Part shown: one piece after another, positions 1-8,069 of the stretch
Layout of the letters: each line of letters opens with the position of its first letter
Numbering within the stretch: position 1 is the first letter of the stretch
Source: WLMZ01 sp043753895
Lineage (GTDB): Bacteria; Actinomycetota; Acidimicrobiia; Acidimicrobiales; Ilumatobacteraceae
Length of the DNA: 64,000 bases
Direction: 5' to 3'
Assembly (NCBI GenBank): GCA_043753895.1
Contig: JAYUWK010000146.1
Coordinates: 124,001-188,000 of the forward strand
Translations under genes and position numbers: made by a program
The notes under the pieces: model-generated
The model's database searches: none
What the model saw: the letters and a program-made list of their open reading frames with translations, nothing else
What the model was told of the DNA's origin: nothing

Positions 1-188
1 CACAGTTCGTTGCCGCGTCCGATGGTGAACGTGAAGCCCTGACCCTGCAGCTCGTCGACATGATCGGTGCTGAGGATCGCGTACGCCGCTGAGTAATCGG
101 GATCGGCGTGGGCGGCATCGGATCCGTCGAGGAACCGCGACGTGCGTGCGCGAATGTCTCGCGTGGTGAGTGCGGTGATGCGGGTCAT
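1..188 (-). CDS. L-fuconate dehydratase, N-terminal part (cut by window edge)
   Basis: Partial gene: only about the first 62 residues lie in the window. The start is the ATG at 188-186, which overlaps the TGA of the upstream fuconolactonase gene as ATGA. The visible residues include a DGSDA motif, then DPDYSAAY, then FTIGRGNE. I recognise these as the N-terminal capping-domain signature of L-fuconate dehydratase in the enolase superfamily. That enzyme dehydrates L-fuconate to 2-keto-3-deoxy-L-fuconate. The catalytic barrel lies outside the window. The neighbours (lactonase, aldose dehydrogenase-like reductase, SDR) are the other oxidative L-fucose enzymes, which supports the call. A related acid-sugar dehydratase is the main alternative. 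Confidence 0.85.
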   Translation of the reverse strand, partial: MTRITALTTRDIRARTSRFLDGSDAAHADPDYSAAYAILSTDHVDELQGQGFTFTIGRGNEL

Positions 189-1060
189 GACGCGTGGGCT
201 CCGGTGAGTTGATCGAGATCGAGGTGGTACGTACTGATCGCATTGATGGCAAACACCGCAGAGCGTTCGTCGCTCGACAGAGTCCCGAGCAAACTGGAGA
301 CCGCATCGAGCGCTCCGATGTACGACGTCGCGACGAGGCACACCGGCCAGTCCGAGCCAACCATCAGACGATTGGGTCCGAACGCTTCGAGGGCCACATT
401 CACCGCGGGCCGCAGCGAATCGAGGGTCCAAGACTTCCAATCGGCCTCGGTGATCAGGCCGGACAGTTTGCCCACCACGTTCGGTCGGCGAGCGAGATCG
501 TGCAGCGCGGTGGCCCAGAGCGCCACTTCGGCGGAGTCGGCCGGTTGCGCAAGGGGCGGTTTGGCGAGGTGATCGAGCACGAACCCGCCGTGGGGGAGAT
601 CGGTGACGAGCCGGATCGCCGCAGGCAGCTCGCGGGTTCGTACGAGGATGTCGTACGGCAGGTCGGCGTCGGCCACGGCGCGGATGCCGCGGCGCACATC
701 GCGTCGGTCAAGCCAGTTCGGGTCGGCTTCGTCGTGCACCTGATGACGAATGCCGACGAGCCGGTGACCGCCCGGGCCATCGCGAAGCGACGCGATGACA
801 TCGGCCACATCCGGTGCCGTGAGGTCGACCCACCCCACGACGCCAGCCACTGGCGGTGGGGTCTGCAACAGCTCGATGGTCTCGTCGATGGACGCGCGGG
901 TCTGCACGGCGATGGTGGCATCGATACCGGCCGCGATGGTTACGGCGCGGAGGTCGGCCGCGGTGAAGGGTCGATTGATCGCGGCGAGGTCGTCGTTGAG
1001 CCACGGATAGTGGAACCGGGACGGATCCCACAGATGCTGATGAGCATCGACGACGGTCAT
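185..1060 (-). CDS. amidohydrolase, probable L-fuconolactonase
   Basis: A protein of 291 residues of the amidohydrolase_2 family. It starts with the metal-binding DAHQHLWDP motif (H7 and H9), has LDHLAKPP in the middle and the late VGSDWPVC motif supplying the conserved metal-site Asp. Family members open sugar lactones; here the expected reaction is L-fucono-1,5-lactone to L-fuconate, inferred from the operon. I chose ATG 1060 because it overlaps the stop of the upstream aldo/keto reductase (ATGA); an in-frame ATG at 1078 is less likely. Its own stop overlaps the start of the L-fuconate dehydratase gene, so translation is probably coupled. Other lactonases or decarboxylases of the family cannot be excluded from sequence alone. 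Confidence 0.83.
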   Translation of the reverse strand: MTVVDAHQHLWDPSRFHYPWLNDDLAAINRPFTAADLRAVTIAAGIDATIAVQTRASIDETIELLQTPPPVAGVVGWVDLTAPDVADVIASLRDGPGGHRLVGIRHQVHDEADPNWLDRRDVRRGIRAVADADLPYDILVRTRELPAAIRLVTDLPHGGFVLDHLAKPPLAQPADSAEVALWATALHDLARRPNVVGKLSGLITEADWKSWTLDSLRPAVNVALEAFGPNRLMVGSDWPVCLVATSYIGALDAVSSLLGTLSSDERSAVFAINAISTYHLDLDQLTGAHAS

Positions 1061-2007
1061 GCGGGAGCGAGCAGACATGCATCGAGCGCCGGCCACAATG
1101 CGTCGGGCAGGGGAGCGGATCGTGCGACAGCGTTCTGCAGCACTTCCGCCGCAGTTCGTGCCCCCACGATCACCGACGACACCGCTGGATGCCTCCAGGG
1201 GAACTGCAGTGCGGCGCTCGTCAGTGACAGGCCGAACTCGGCGCACACCGCAGCCATCTGCTCGGCGATGCGCACGAGCCTGGGCGGGGCCGTTCCGTAG
1301 TCGAAGGTCGAGCCCGGCTCGGGTCTGGCGAGCAGACCGCTGTTGAACACGCCGCCGACGATGACTCGCACGCCGTGGCGCGCGCACGCATCGAGCAGGC
1401 CTCCCTCGATGCCGGCAGCGCGGTCGAGCAAGGTCCAGCGTCCGGCGACCAGCACTGCATCGAGGCCGAGGTCGGTGGCGCGTCGAGTAAATCTCGTGAG
1501 CATTCCAACCTGGTTCATGCCCACACCAATGGCACCGATGAGACCCTCGTCGCGCAATTTGGCCAGCGCCGGAAATGCGCTGGTCCATGCTTCGACTTCG
1601 TGGTCATCTGGATCGTGAACCAACGCCATATCGACGTAGTCGAGGCCGAGGCGCGTGAGGCTGTCGTGCAGAGATCGCCGAACGCCGTCGGCTGAGAAGT
1701 CGAACTGCGTGCGCACCGCTGAAGTGCCGCAAAAGATCGTCTCCGGGTCAGTGCCGGGTACGAGGACACGACCGACCTTGGTGGACACGAACATCTCGTT
1801 GCGATGCACGGAACTGGTCGACAGCGCCGCACCCAGTCGGGACTCAGCGAGACCGTGCCCATATTGCGGTGCTGTGTCGAAGTAGCGAACGCCGCACTCG
1901 ATCGCGGCAGCAACGGTCTGTGCGGCGTCGCGATCAGACACCGCGGTGAACAACCCGCCGAGTGGTGCGGTGCCGAGTCCATGTGCGGGAATCACATCGC
2001 GGTCCAT
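1057..2007 (-). CDS. aldo/keto reductase, probable L-fucose (aldose) 1-dehydrogenase
   Basis: A protein of 316 residues, full length for the D-threo-aldose/L-fucose dehydrogenase branch of the aldo/keto reductases. The catalytic tetrad is visible: Asp in the FDTAP motif, Tyr in QYGHG, Lys in STKVGR and His in LVHDPD. The C-terminal SVIVGA motif belongs to the cofactor site. Enzymes of this branch oxidise L-fucose to its 1,5-lactone with NAD(P)+. It overlaps the upstream SDR gene by 16 bases and the downstream lactonase by 4, so all four genes look like one transcript. Substrate is inferred from context; L-galactose or D-arabinose are possible alternatives. Confidence 0.82.
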   Translation of the reverse strand: MDRDVIPAHGLGTAPLGGLFTAVSDRDAAQTVAAAIECGVRYFDTAPQYGHGLAESRLGAALSTSSVHRNEMFVSTKVGRVLVPGTDPETIFCGTSAVRTQFDFSADGVRRSLHDSLTRLGLDYVDMALVHDPDDHEVEAWTSAFPALAKLRDEGLIGAIGVGMNQVGMLTRFTRRATDLGLDAVLVAGRWTLLDRAAGIEGGLLDACARHGVRVIVGGVFNSGLLARPEPGSTFDYGTAPPRLVRIAEQMAAVCAEFGLSLTSAALQFPWRHPAVSSVIVGARTAAEVLQNAVARSAPLPDALWPALDACLLAPA

Positions 2008-2753
2008 CCGCCATCGATCACCATTGCGGAACCATTGGCGAAGCGACCGTCAGGCGACGCAAGAAACCAGATGGCGGCGGCGACTTCCTCGGGTGTGCCC
2101 ATCTGGCCGTCGAGTTGGCGCTGTTCCATCGATAGTCTCCTCGCGACAGGGTCCTCGGCAGTGGCGAGGATCTTGCCGATCCACTCTGTGGCAACTGTTC
2201 CGGGGCAGACCGCGTTGGCGCGGATGCCGCGATGTGCGTAGTCGGCAGCGAGTGTGCGGGTGAAACCGATGACCGCAGACTTCGAGGTGCAGTAGGCGGC
2301 CCGGTCGCGGATGCCGACCAAACCCGCCACGCTGGCCGTGTTCACGATGATTCCAGCACCGCGATCGAGCATCGTCGGCAGCACGGCGCGACAGGTGTGG
2401 AACATCGAGTGCACATTGACATCGAACGTGCGCTGCCAATCGTCCCATGTAGACGACAGCAGGTCCGCTGCCACCCCGATGCCCGCGTTGTTGACGAGTA
2501 CGTCCACGTCTCCGACGGTCGCTACGACTTCGGCGAATGCATCGGCGATGGAGTCGGCGTGACGCACGTCGACCACGAACGAGAATGTACCCAGCGTTGC
2601 GGCCTCGCAACCGAGCCGCTCACCGTCGACATCGAGCATCACAACCATGTCGCCTGCGGCTGAGAACCGCCTTGCGGTGGCGAGACCGATACCTGATGCA
2701 GCACCGGTGATGACTACCACCCGCGCCTCAGAACCTCGAATTGCTTCGGTCAT
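1992..2753 (-). CDS. SDR, probable 2-keto-3-deoxy-L-fuconate dehydrogenase
   Basis: A classical short-chain dehydrogenase of 253 residues. It has the NAD(P) motif GAASGIG near residue 17, the NNAG motif, and the catalytic Ser then Tyr-x-x-x-Lys (YCTSK near residue 160), and ends with a typical IDGGW tail. In the oxidative L-fucose pathway an SDR converts 2-keto-3-deoxy-L-fuconate to the 2,4-diketo acid, and this is the only SDR in the operon, so I assign that step by context. It is the first gene of the minus-strand operon and is divergent from the binding-protein gene at 2839. An AGGGG stretch lies about 6 bases before the ATG. The last pathway enzyme, a diketo-acid hydrolase, is not visible here. 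Confidence 0.72.
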   Translation of the reverse strand: MTEAIRGSEARVVVITGAASGIGLATARRFSAAGDMVVMLDVDGERLGCEAATLGTFSFVVDVRHADSIADAFAEVVATVGDVDVLVNNAGIGVAADLLSSTWDDWQRTFDVNVHSMFHTCRAVLPTMLDRGAGIIVNTASVAGLVGIRDRAAYCTSKSAVIGFTRTLAADYAHRGIRANAVCPGTVATEWIGKILATAEDPVARRLSMEQRQLDGQMGTPEEVAAAIWFLASPDGRFANGSAMVIDGGWTAM

Positions 2754-2826
2754 GAACGCCCCTATTGACTCTCGCCGGATGCTCGCCCCGAGACGACACC
2801 GTCACCGGGCGAACCTTCCCCCACGA

Positions 2827-2832
2827 TACTGT
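2827..2832 (+). promoter_or_regulatory. -10 box of a leaderless start for the gene at 2839
   Basis: TACTGT lies exactly 6 bases before the ATG at 2839, so transcription would begin at or next to the A of the start codon. No Shine-Dalgarno sequence is present. The same TACNCTG/TCTGGCG-ATG layout recurs before 32200. No clear -35 box is seen. This arrangement decides the start codon of the binding-protein gene. Confidence 0.5.
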
Positions 2833-2838
2833 CTGGCG

Positions 2839-3969
2839 ATGAGGCCGCTTCGGATCGCTGTGATCGGCGGCGCCCAGTACGACCAAGTTGATAGAGCGCT
2901 CGAGGCGTTCTCGCGCAGTCACGGCGTAGATATCCAGGTCGAGTTTCGCGGCGATCACGTCGCTCTGAACGATCACCTTGCGACCGCTCTGCCCGGGGGA
3001 GCAGCGTACGATCTGGTCTCCACGCATTCGAAGTACGCGCCATCACAGGCGCGCCGGCTGCAGTCGCTCGATGAGGTATTGGGCTCATCCGAATTGACTG
3101 TCCTACAGCCGGGTGCGTTGAGCCTGTGTCGGGTCGGTGGGGTGCTGAGGTGTGTGCCACGCAACATCGACGCGCGTCTGCTGTTCGTGAATCGCGCCGT
3201 GGTCGACGATGCATGGCTGCCCACATCGTGGCCTCATCTCCTCGACTCATTGGCCGACGTATCCGCGCGTTCTGGGCTTGCCTGCTTTGCGTTCCCGACC
3301 CGTGACTCGGGTTTGTTCGGCACGTTCTACGAACTCACCGCAGCGTTGGGAGGCCATCTCTTCGACGAGGACGGCGAGGCAGACTTCACTGCGGCGGTGG
3401 CCATCGCAGCATTGGAGTGGCTGGTCGACGCGGGCACCTCGAGTCGAATCGCGCCACGGGGGATGATCGATGATGCGTGGTACTTCGACGAAATATCGGC
3501 CGCGTTCCGGTGCGGCGGTGTGGCCGTCGTCGGCGACTGGCCGGGTTACTACGGTTTGCTTGCGGCGCAACCGGGTGCGCTCGAACGGACGCGGATCTTG
3601 CGCTATCCGCCGGGTGTGAACGGGGCACGTCACGTGTATGCGGGGTGCCATGCCTGGGCCATTCCAGCCGATGCGCCCGATCTGTCAGCGAGTCTGTCGT
3701 TGCTTCGTCATCTCGTGGGCACGGAGTCAGCAGAGGCCGACGCAGCCACCGGGATGGTTCCGGTACGCACTGATGTATCAATGCCGGTGAACCATCCGTT
3801 GGATGTAGAGCGGGCAGAGTTGCTTCGCCTCACCGTGACCGGTGATCTCCTCACCTTTCCGCCGTTGGAGGACTACCCAGCGATCGAACAGGCCGCAGCG
3901 GTGATGCTGCGCGCCGCGCTCGTTGGTGAGTGCAGCCCCCGGCGCGCGCTTGACCTGGTGCTGCGCTGA
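2839..3969 (+). CDS. extracellular solute-binding-like protein without a signal peptide
   Basis: A protein of 376 residues resembling family 1 sugar-binding proteins of ABC transporters: an early beta-alpha unit with VIGGAQYDQV, a YDLVSTHSKYAP segment, a Gly/Trp-rich middle (VGDWPGYYG) and a C-terminal AIEQAA helix. Oddly, the start at 2839, which is supported by the leaderless promoter, gives no signal peptide or lipobox; the open frame upstream is Arg-rich and does not supply one either. No permease or ATPase gene is adjacent. It diverges from the fucose operon, so it may bind a sugar or glycan fragment. A cytoplasmic sensor role is possible. Family assignment is moderate and substrate unknown. 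Confidence 0.6.
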   Translation: MRPLRIAVIGGAQYDQVDRALEAFSRSHGVDIQVEFRGDHVALNDHLATALPGGAAYDLVSTHSKYAPSQARRLQSLDEVLGSSELTVLQPGALSLCRVGGVLRCVPRNIDARLLFVNRAVVDDAWLPTSWPHLLDSLADVSARSGLACFAFPTRDSGLFGTFYELTAALGGHLFDEDGEADFTAAVAIAALEWLVDAGTSSRIAPRGMIDDAWYFDEISAAFRCGGVAVVGDWPGYYGLLAAQPGALERTRILRYPPGVNGARHVYAGCHAWAIPADAPDLSASLSLLRHLVGTESAEADAATGMVPVRTDVSMPVNHPLDVERAELLRLTVTGDLLTFPPLEDYPAIEQAAAVMLRAALVGECSPRRALDLVLR

Positions 3970-3984
3970 AGGCGTTCTTTCAGT

Positions 3985-5037
3985 TCAGTCGGGTACGAGA
4001 ACGATCTTGCCGAGTAACTGCTTGGTGAGAAACAGCGTCTGCGCGTCGACGATCCTGCTCATCGGGAACACTGCCGATACCACGGGCTTGATCTCACCGC
4101 GTTCGATGTAGCCGACGAGATCGGCAAAGACGTGTGGGTCCAAGACTGTGCAGCCATGCAGACTGATGTCCTTCAGGTACAGCGTGCGCAGATCGAGTTG
4201 CACGATGGGTCCGCCGATCGCCCCAACGACGGCGTATCGGCCGCCGCGCCGCAGCACGTCGAGAAGTTGTGGCCACTGCGGGCCGCCGACGACATCGATG
4301 ACGACATCAATAGTGTCGCGACCGCACGTAGCGGTGAGATCGTCGCCACGCGCAATGCACACGTCGGCTCCGAGCGCGATGAGTTCGGCGAGCTTTGCGG
4401 CACCGCCGACGGCAACGACCCGACTCCCGCGCCGCTTGGCCAGTTGTACCGCGGCCGAACCCACTCCGCCCGAGGCGCCGGTGATGAGCACCGTCTCGCC
4501 GGCACGGAGCACCACCCGGCTGAGCATGTTCTCGGCGGCCGAGTAGGCGCACGGGAACGAGGCAAGTTCGGTATCGGTGAGTTCGCTGTCGATTCGGTGC
4601 GCATGCACCGAAGGCACGACCGCGAAGTGGGCAAACGCACCATCGCGTTCCGAACCGAAATACTGCGCCGCGAACGCTGCCCAACCGAGTGGCTCGCGCC
4701 ACACCGGCTCGACGAGGACGCGTTCACCCAATCGTGATGTCGCGACGTCGCTGCCAACTGCCACGATGATGCCGCAGCCGTCGGCTCCTTGGATGCGCGG
4801 GAAGGCAAACGACTCGCCGGTCCAACCGGTCCCACGTCCCTCGGACACGCTGTCGGCGTACCAGCCGATGCGAGTGTTGATGTCGGTGTTGTTGACGCCG
4901 GCAGCGCCGATGTGAACCAGCACGTCACCGACTCCCGGTGTCGGTACGGCGACTTCGGTGCGGTACTCCAGTTTGTCGAAGCCTCCGTGGCCCGTGAGGA
5001 GCACAGCTCGCATCGTGGTGGGCAGCGTCGGATTCAT
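3985..5037 (-). CDS. medium-chain zinc-free dehydrogenase / quinone oxidoreductase family
   Basis: A protein of 350 residues of the medium-chain dehydrogenase superfamily. It has the N-terminal GroES-like fold with VNNTDINTRIGWY, the GADGCGIIVAVG turn, and a Rossmann domain with the AASGGVG-type motif (GASGGVGSAAVQLAK, about residue 190). The zinc-binding cysteines of classical alcohol dehydrogenases are not in the usual positions, which points to the quinone oxidoreductase or zeta-crystallin side. Its ATG overlaps the stop of the upstream GH20 gene (ATGA), so the two are co-transcribed. The substrate is unknown; context suggests handling a product of sugar breakdown. Confidence 0.75.
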   Translation of the reverse strand: MNPTLPTTMRAVLLTGHGGFDKLEYRTEVAVPTPGVGDVLVHIGAAGVNNTDINTRIGWYADSVSEGRGTGWTGESFAFPRIQGADGCGIIVAVGSDVATSRLGERVLVEPVWREPLGWAAFAAQYFGSERDGAFAHFAVVPSVHAHRIDSELTDTELASFPCAYSAAENMLSRVVLRAGETVLITGASGGVGSAAVQLAKRRGSRVVAVGGAAKLAELIALGADVCIARGDDLTATCGRDTIDVVIDVVGGPQWPQLLDVLRRGGRYAVVGAIGGPIVQLDLRTLYLKDISLHGCTVLDPHVFADLVGYIERGEIKPVVSAVFPMSRIVDAQTLFLTKQLLGKIVLVPD

Positions 5038-6713
5038 GCTGATTCTCCATCGCTCAGGTCGACTTGTGGGTACGGCCAGCCGGTCGGCACTGCGCCCTCC
5101 ATGTAGGCCTCACGCAGGCGGGTGAACCATCGTCGGCTGGCGGCGAGACCACCCGGGCGAGATCGTCGCGGCCAGAGTTCGGCATGGCGTTCGCCGATAT
5201 CGAATGCGGCGTCGGCCAACGAGACGCGGTCTGCGGGACTCATCGACGCCAGCGTGCCGTTGCCCTGCAGTCGGGCGTCGGCGTCGTCGAGAGCGAGGCG
5301 CACCACGTCGATGGCCCAGCGCAGTTCGTCCGCGTCGGCATCGGCGCGATTGCCCACAAGCATGTTGCCGGTATCGAGCATTGCGCGTGCACTGTCGAGC
5401 TCGTCGTGGGTGAAGTGGCGCACTCGGGCCTGGGGCAGATAGAGATGCCGCACGAAGGCCGAACAGTTGGGTCGCTGTGCGCCAGTTGCGAGATACACCT
5501 CTCCGAGCGCAACGGCCGCGGGATCGGTGACCTCGGCGAGATCGATGGCCGAGTTGGTGGCAGCACACCACGACATCGCCGCTCCGTAGGCAAAGCCCGG
5601 CAGGCTCACCGACGCGGGTTGGTGGTGCCCCCAGTCGCCCCATTCGGTCATCAACAGCCCGCACGCGCCGTTGGCCGCAGCGGCTGTTGCCGCCTCAAGG
5701 GTATTCGTGCGCATGTTGGTGATCCTGCCGAGCAGACTCTGCCAGCTCGACGTGCCGGGGCAGACCCAATGTCGGCGGCCTGCTGCGGCGAGTGTGGCGG
5801 TGCGATCCCCGAACGGATGGTCGGCCTCGTACCCCCACTCGGCGACGACGACATTGTCGGGGAGCCCGCCCAGTGCGCCGGGATGGTGGGCGAGAATGTC
5901 GCCCCACACGATCACCTCGCGGTCGCGCAGGATCGGGAGCTCGCACAAGCGCTGCATCCATGCCACATAGTCGTGTATCCGTTCCGCGGGCAGCTCCCAC
6001 GGTTCGTCCATGCCGATGTTCACACGCGTGCTCGTGAAGCACGGCAGTAGTTCGTTCAACAACGACTCCACGAACTGGAAAGCGGCCGGGTTCGCCGGGT
6101 CCAGAGTGGTCGGCCCGCGCCGCAGTCCCATGATGTCGAAACCGTCAGGGCTCAGCGCGAGCGGGCGATAGCGCGGGTGACGCAGCCATCGCTCGGCATG
6201 CCCGAGACAGTTTTGGTTGGCGACGAGTTCGACGTGACGCGCCTGACAGAAGGCATCGATCTCGCGGATCTGATCCGCCGTGAACGGGCTGGCGTGACTC
6301 CACACGTCCTCGTGTCCGGCGTAGGCGAACGTGTGCTCCAGGTACAGCTGAAGTTGGTTGACCTTCCAGCTGGCGACACGATCGATAAGTGCCCTCAACG
6401 CTTGCATCGTGGGAACTCGGTCGCGGCTGACATCGATCATCACTCCGCGTACAGCGAGATCGGGCCAATCCTCGATCACGACTCCCGGGGTCGGCACGCC
6501 GAGCTGAGTCAGGGTGAGTCGCGCGTAGTGCTCACCAGCGTCGTCGCCTGCGTCGATGCGCGTGCCCTCTGCGTCGACGACGAGCCGGTAACCCTGCGCG
6601 GGGAGATCGGCCACCCGGCGAGTAAGTGGGGTAGTGGTAGCGAACTCGCCACCGAGGTCGGTGACATGGCGGGGCATCGGGCAGAGGCCAGCAAATCGAC
6701 CAGACGGAGTCAC
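5034..6713 (-). CDS. GH20 beta-N-acetylhexosaminidase-like glycoside hydrolase
   Basis: A protein of 559 residues. The N-terminal 85 residues resemble the GH20b domain; the TIM barrel follows from about residue 90 (VRGVMIDVSRDRVP). The hallmark Asp-Glu pair is present in NIGMDEPWE at D236-E237, where Glu is the acid/base and Asp positions the substrate N-acetyl group. GH20 enzymes remove terminal GlcNAc or GalNAc from glycans. No signal peptide is evident, so it may act on imported oligosaccharides. The start is GTG 6713, preceded at 6 bases by AAGAAT, a possible leaderless -10 box; a methionine 13 codons in is an alternative. It leads an operon with the dehydrogenase downstream and lies beside the fucose genes, consistent with use of fucosylated, GlcNAc-containing glycans. 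Confidence 0.85.
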   Translation of the reverse strand: MTPSGRFAGLCPMPRHVTDLGGEFATTTPLTRRVADLPAQGYRLVVDAEGTRIDAGDDAGEHYARLTLTQLGVPTPGVVIEDWPDLAVRGVMIDVSRDRVPTMQALRALIDRVASWKVNQLQLYLEHTFAYAGHEDVWSHASPFTADQIREIDAFCQARHVELVANQNCLGHAERWLRHPRYRPLALSPDGFDIMGLRRGPTTLDPANPAAFQFVESLLNELLPCFTSTRVNIGMDEPWELPAERIHDYVAWMQRLCELPILRDREVIVWGDILAHHPGALGGLPDNVVVAEWGYEADHPFGDRTATLAAAGRRHWVCPGTSSWQSLLGRITNMRTNTLEAATAAAANGACGLLMTEWGDWGHHQPASVSLPGFAYGAAMSWCAATNSAIDLAEVTDPAAVALGEVYLATGAQRPNCSAFVRHLYLPQARVRHFTHDELDSARAMLDTGNMLVGNRADADADELRWAIDVVRLALDDADARLQGNGTLASMSPADRVSLADAAFDIGERHAELWPRRSRPGGLAASRRWFTRLREAYMEGAVPTGWPYPQVDLSDGESA

Positions 6714-6827
6714 CCCTCGATTCTTGCACTCCTCGAGCGTGGCGTCCGATGTATCACCCCGACCTCGTGGAAACGTGAATAGAGTTCGTCGCGTGTGGCC
6801 GTTGGGGCCACTGAAGCGGAGGCTCGC

Positions 6828-7318
6828 ATGTCCGACTTTCCAGCTCCAGTCCCTGCTCCAGATCCGGTGCCGGTGCCGGCAATTGCGCCAACCGGGTCGA
6901 CAGGTGAGGCCAGGTTCGAGGTGCTGGTAAGCGCAATGAGGAGTTGTTCAAGCTGCAGAATGATTACCTCGGTTACGCCACCCGCGTGAGTTTATATGCG
7001 GAATTGATGTACGACGAGTGGCCACCCTTTGGACGTGATCCCGGCGCCACGGGGGTCACCTACGCGTTCGGTTATACCGAGAACGCCAATCGGCTCACCA
7101 ATGCATTGCGTTTCATCTGGGCGATCCCGGCGATGATCATCGTGTGGGTGCTCTCAATCGCCGGTTTCTTCGTGATCGTCGCGTCGTGGTTCACGATCTT
7201 GATCACGCGCAAGCACCCCAGGGGCATGTTCGACTTCCTGCTCAAGGTGAACCGGTACTACGCGAGGGCGAACTCATACCTGTTGTTGATGACCGACACC
7301 TACCCGAAATACGAGTAG
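6828..7318 (+). pseudogene. DUF4389 membrane protein gene with a single-base frameshift
   Basis: The ATG at 6828 has a strong GCGGAGG ribosome site 5 bases upstream and begins a Pro-rich segment (PAPVPAPDPVPVP). This frame runs to about 6925, where the conserved sequence NEELFKLQNDYLGY continues in another frame to the stop at 7318. The whole is 491 bases, one short of a multiple of three, so a single base appears to be missing near 6925-6932. The second part is a clear DUF4389 domain with an amphipathic start, one long hydrophobic stretch (IWAIPAMIIVWVLSIAGFF), HPRGMFDF and the MTDTYPKY ending. Only the tail of a first DUF4389-like repeat (LYAELMYDEWPPF) remains. If the lesion is real, only a TTG-started C-terminal piece (6944) could be made. 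Confidence 0.65.
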
Positions 7319-7322
7319 ACCC

Positions 7323-7373
7323 GTACGACGAGCCGGCGTGTACGACGAGGCGGCCGGTACGGCGAGCCGGTGA
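7323..7373. repeat. three imperfect 17-bp tandem repeats between convergent genes
   Basis: Three units with a period of 17 bases start at 7323, 7340 and 7357. The first 14 bases of each match GTACGRCGAGSCGG with one or two differences; the last three bases vary. The array begins just after the stop of the DUF4389 gene and ends before the stop of the DinB gene, which converge here. There is no convincing stem-loop terminator in the interval. Function unknown. Confidence 0.6.
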
Positions 7374-7391
7374 CCGCCGTCGTGCGACAGC

Positions 7392-7952
7392 TCAGACGGC
7401 GCGACCTAGGTACGCAGCGAGCTGATCGGCGTTGCTCGCGCCGGCCGGTGCCTCGGCGACCGCGCCGAATGGGGCCTTGCCGTCTGGGCCGCGGAATGCT
7501 TCCGGAATATTCATCCGCGCTGCGGCCAGCAACGCCTCGGCGAGCGCTGGAGAAAGATCGGTGGACTGTCCGGTGGCCTTGGCGAGATCCCAGGCGTGGG
7601 TGAAGGTGTCGCTGGCCGCAAGGCCTGCGAACGCAGCGCCAGGCATCTCGCCGAAAGGCAGCTTGTACATCGTCTCCATCACGCCGTCCGCACTGAACGC
7701 AGCCAAATCGGCTACGGCGGCTTCGTCGAAGGCAGCGATGAAGTCGCCGGCCGAATAGTCGATCGCGGGAGCCGAGGGTGGCTGGCCTGCGAGTGCGGCG
7801 GCAAAGAACTGGTGGGCGCCGACCATGTGATTGATGAGGTCGGATACCTTCCACGACGCGCAAGGGGTGGAAAGGTCGAGTTGATCAGGGGTCACGTTGG
7901 CCAAGACAGACTGGCTGACGGCAATGGCTTGTTGCAGGGGCATCGTGCTCAT
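7392..7952 (-). CDS. DinB-like TIGR03086 family metal-binding protein
   Basis: A protein of 186 residues of the mycothiol-dependent maleylpyruvate isomerase/DinB fold as found in Actinobacteria (TIGR03086). Visible signatures are TPCASWKVSDLINHMVGAHQFF near residues 28-50, where His and the flanking residues supply the metal ligand, and FTHAWDLAKATGQ near residue 118. Family members are small four-helix-bundle proteins, some acting as thiol-dependent isomerases or transferases; the exact reaction is unknown. A GAGGAGA ribosome site lies 6-7 bases before the ATG. A TAGAGT sequence about 35 bases upstream could be its -10 box. It is monocistronic and converges on the DUF4389 gene. Confidence 0.8.
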   Translation of the reverse strand: MSTMPLQQAIAVSQSVLANVTPDQLDLSTPCASWKVSDLINHMVGAHQFFAAALAGQPPSAPAIDYSAGDFIAAFDEAAVADLAAFSADGVMETMYKLPFGEMPGAAFAGLAASDTFTHAWDLAKATGQSTDLSPALAEALLAAARMNIPEAFRGPDGKAPFGAVAEAPAGASNADQLAAYLGRAV

Positions 7953-8056
7953 GGTTGGTCTCCTCGGTGGGGTTGTGCGCGAACTCTATCCCGACACGCG
8001 AACGCCGATCAGCGCCGCAGCCTCGGTGAGGCTCAGGCCGTGTGGCGACCGAGTAG

Positions 8057-8062
8057 TAGATT
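8057..8062 (+). promoter_or_regulatory. -10 box of a leaderless start for hutH
   Basis: TAGATT lies 7 bases before the GTG at 8070. This places transcription start at the start codon and supports GTG 8070 over in-frame codons further upstream, which would overlap the divergent DinB gene. No -35 match and no operator palindrome is obvious in the 7953-8069 gap. Confidence 0.5.
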
Positions 8063-8069
8063 GCGCACA

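Noticed and set aside
7953..8069. Operator or regulator-binding site upstream of hutH
   Set aside because: No convincing dyad or repeat found beyond the -10 box.
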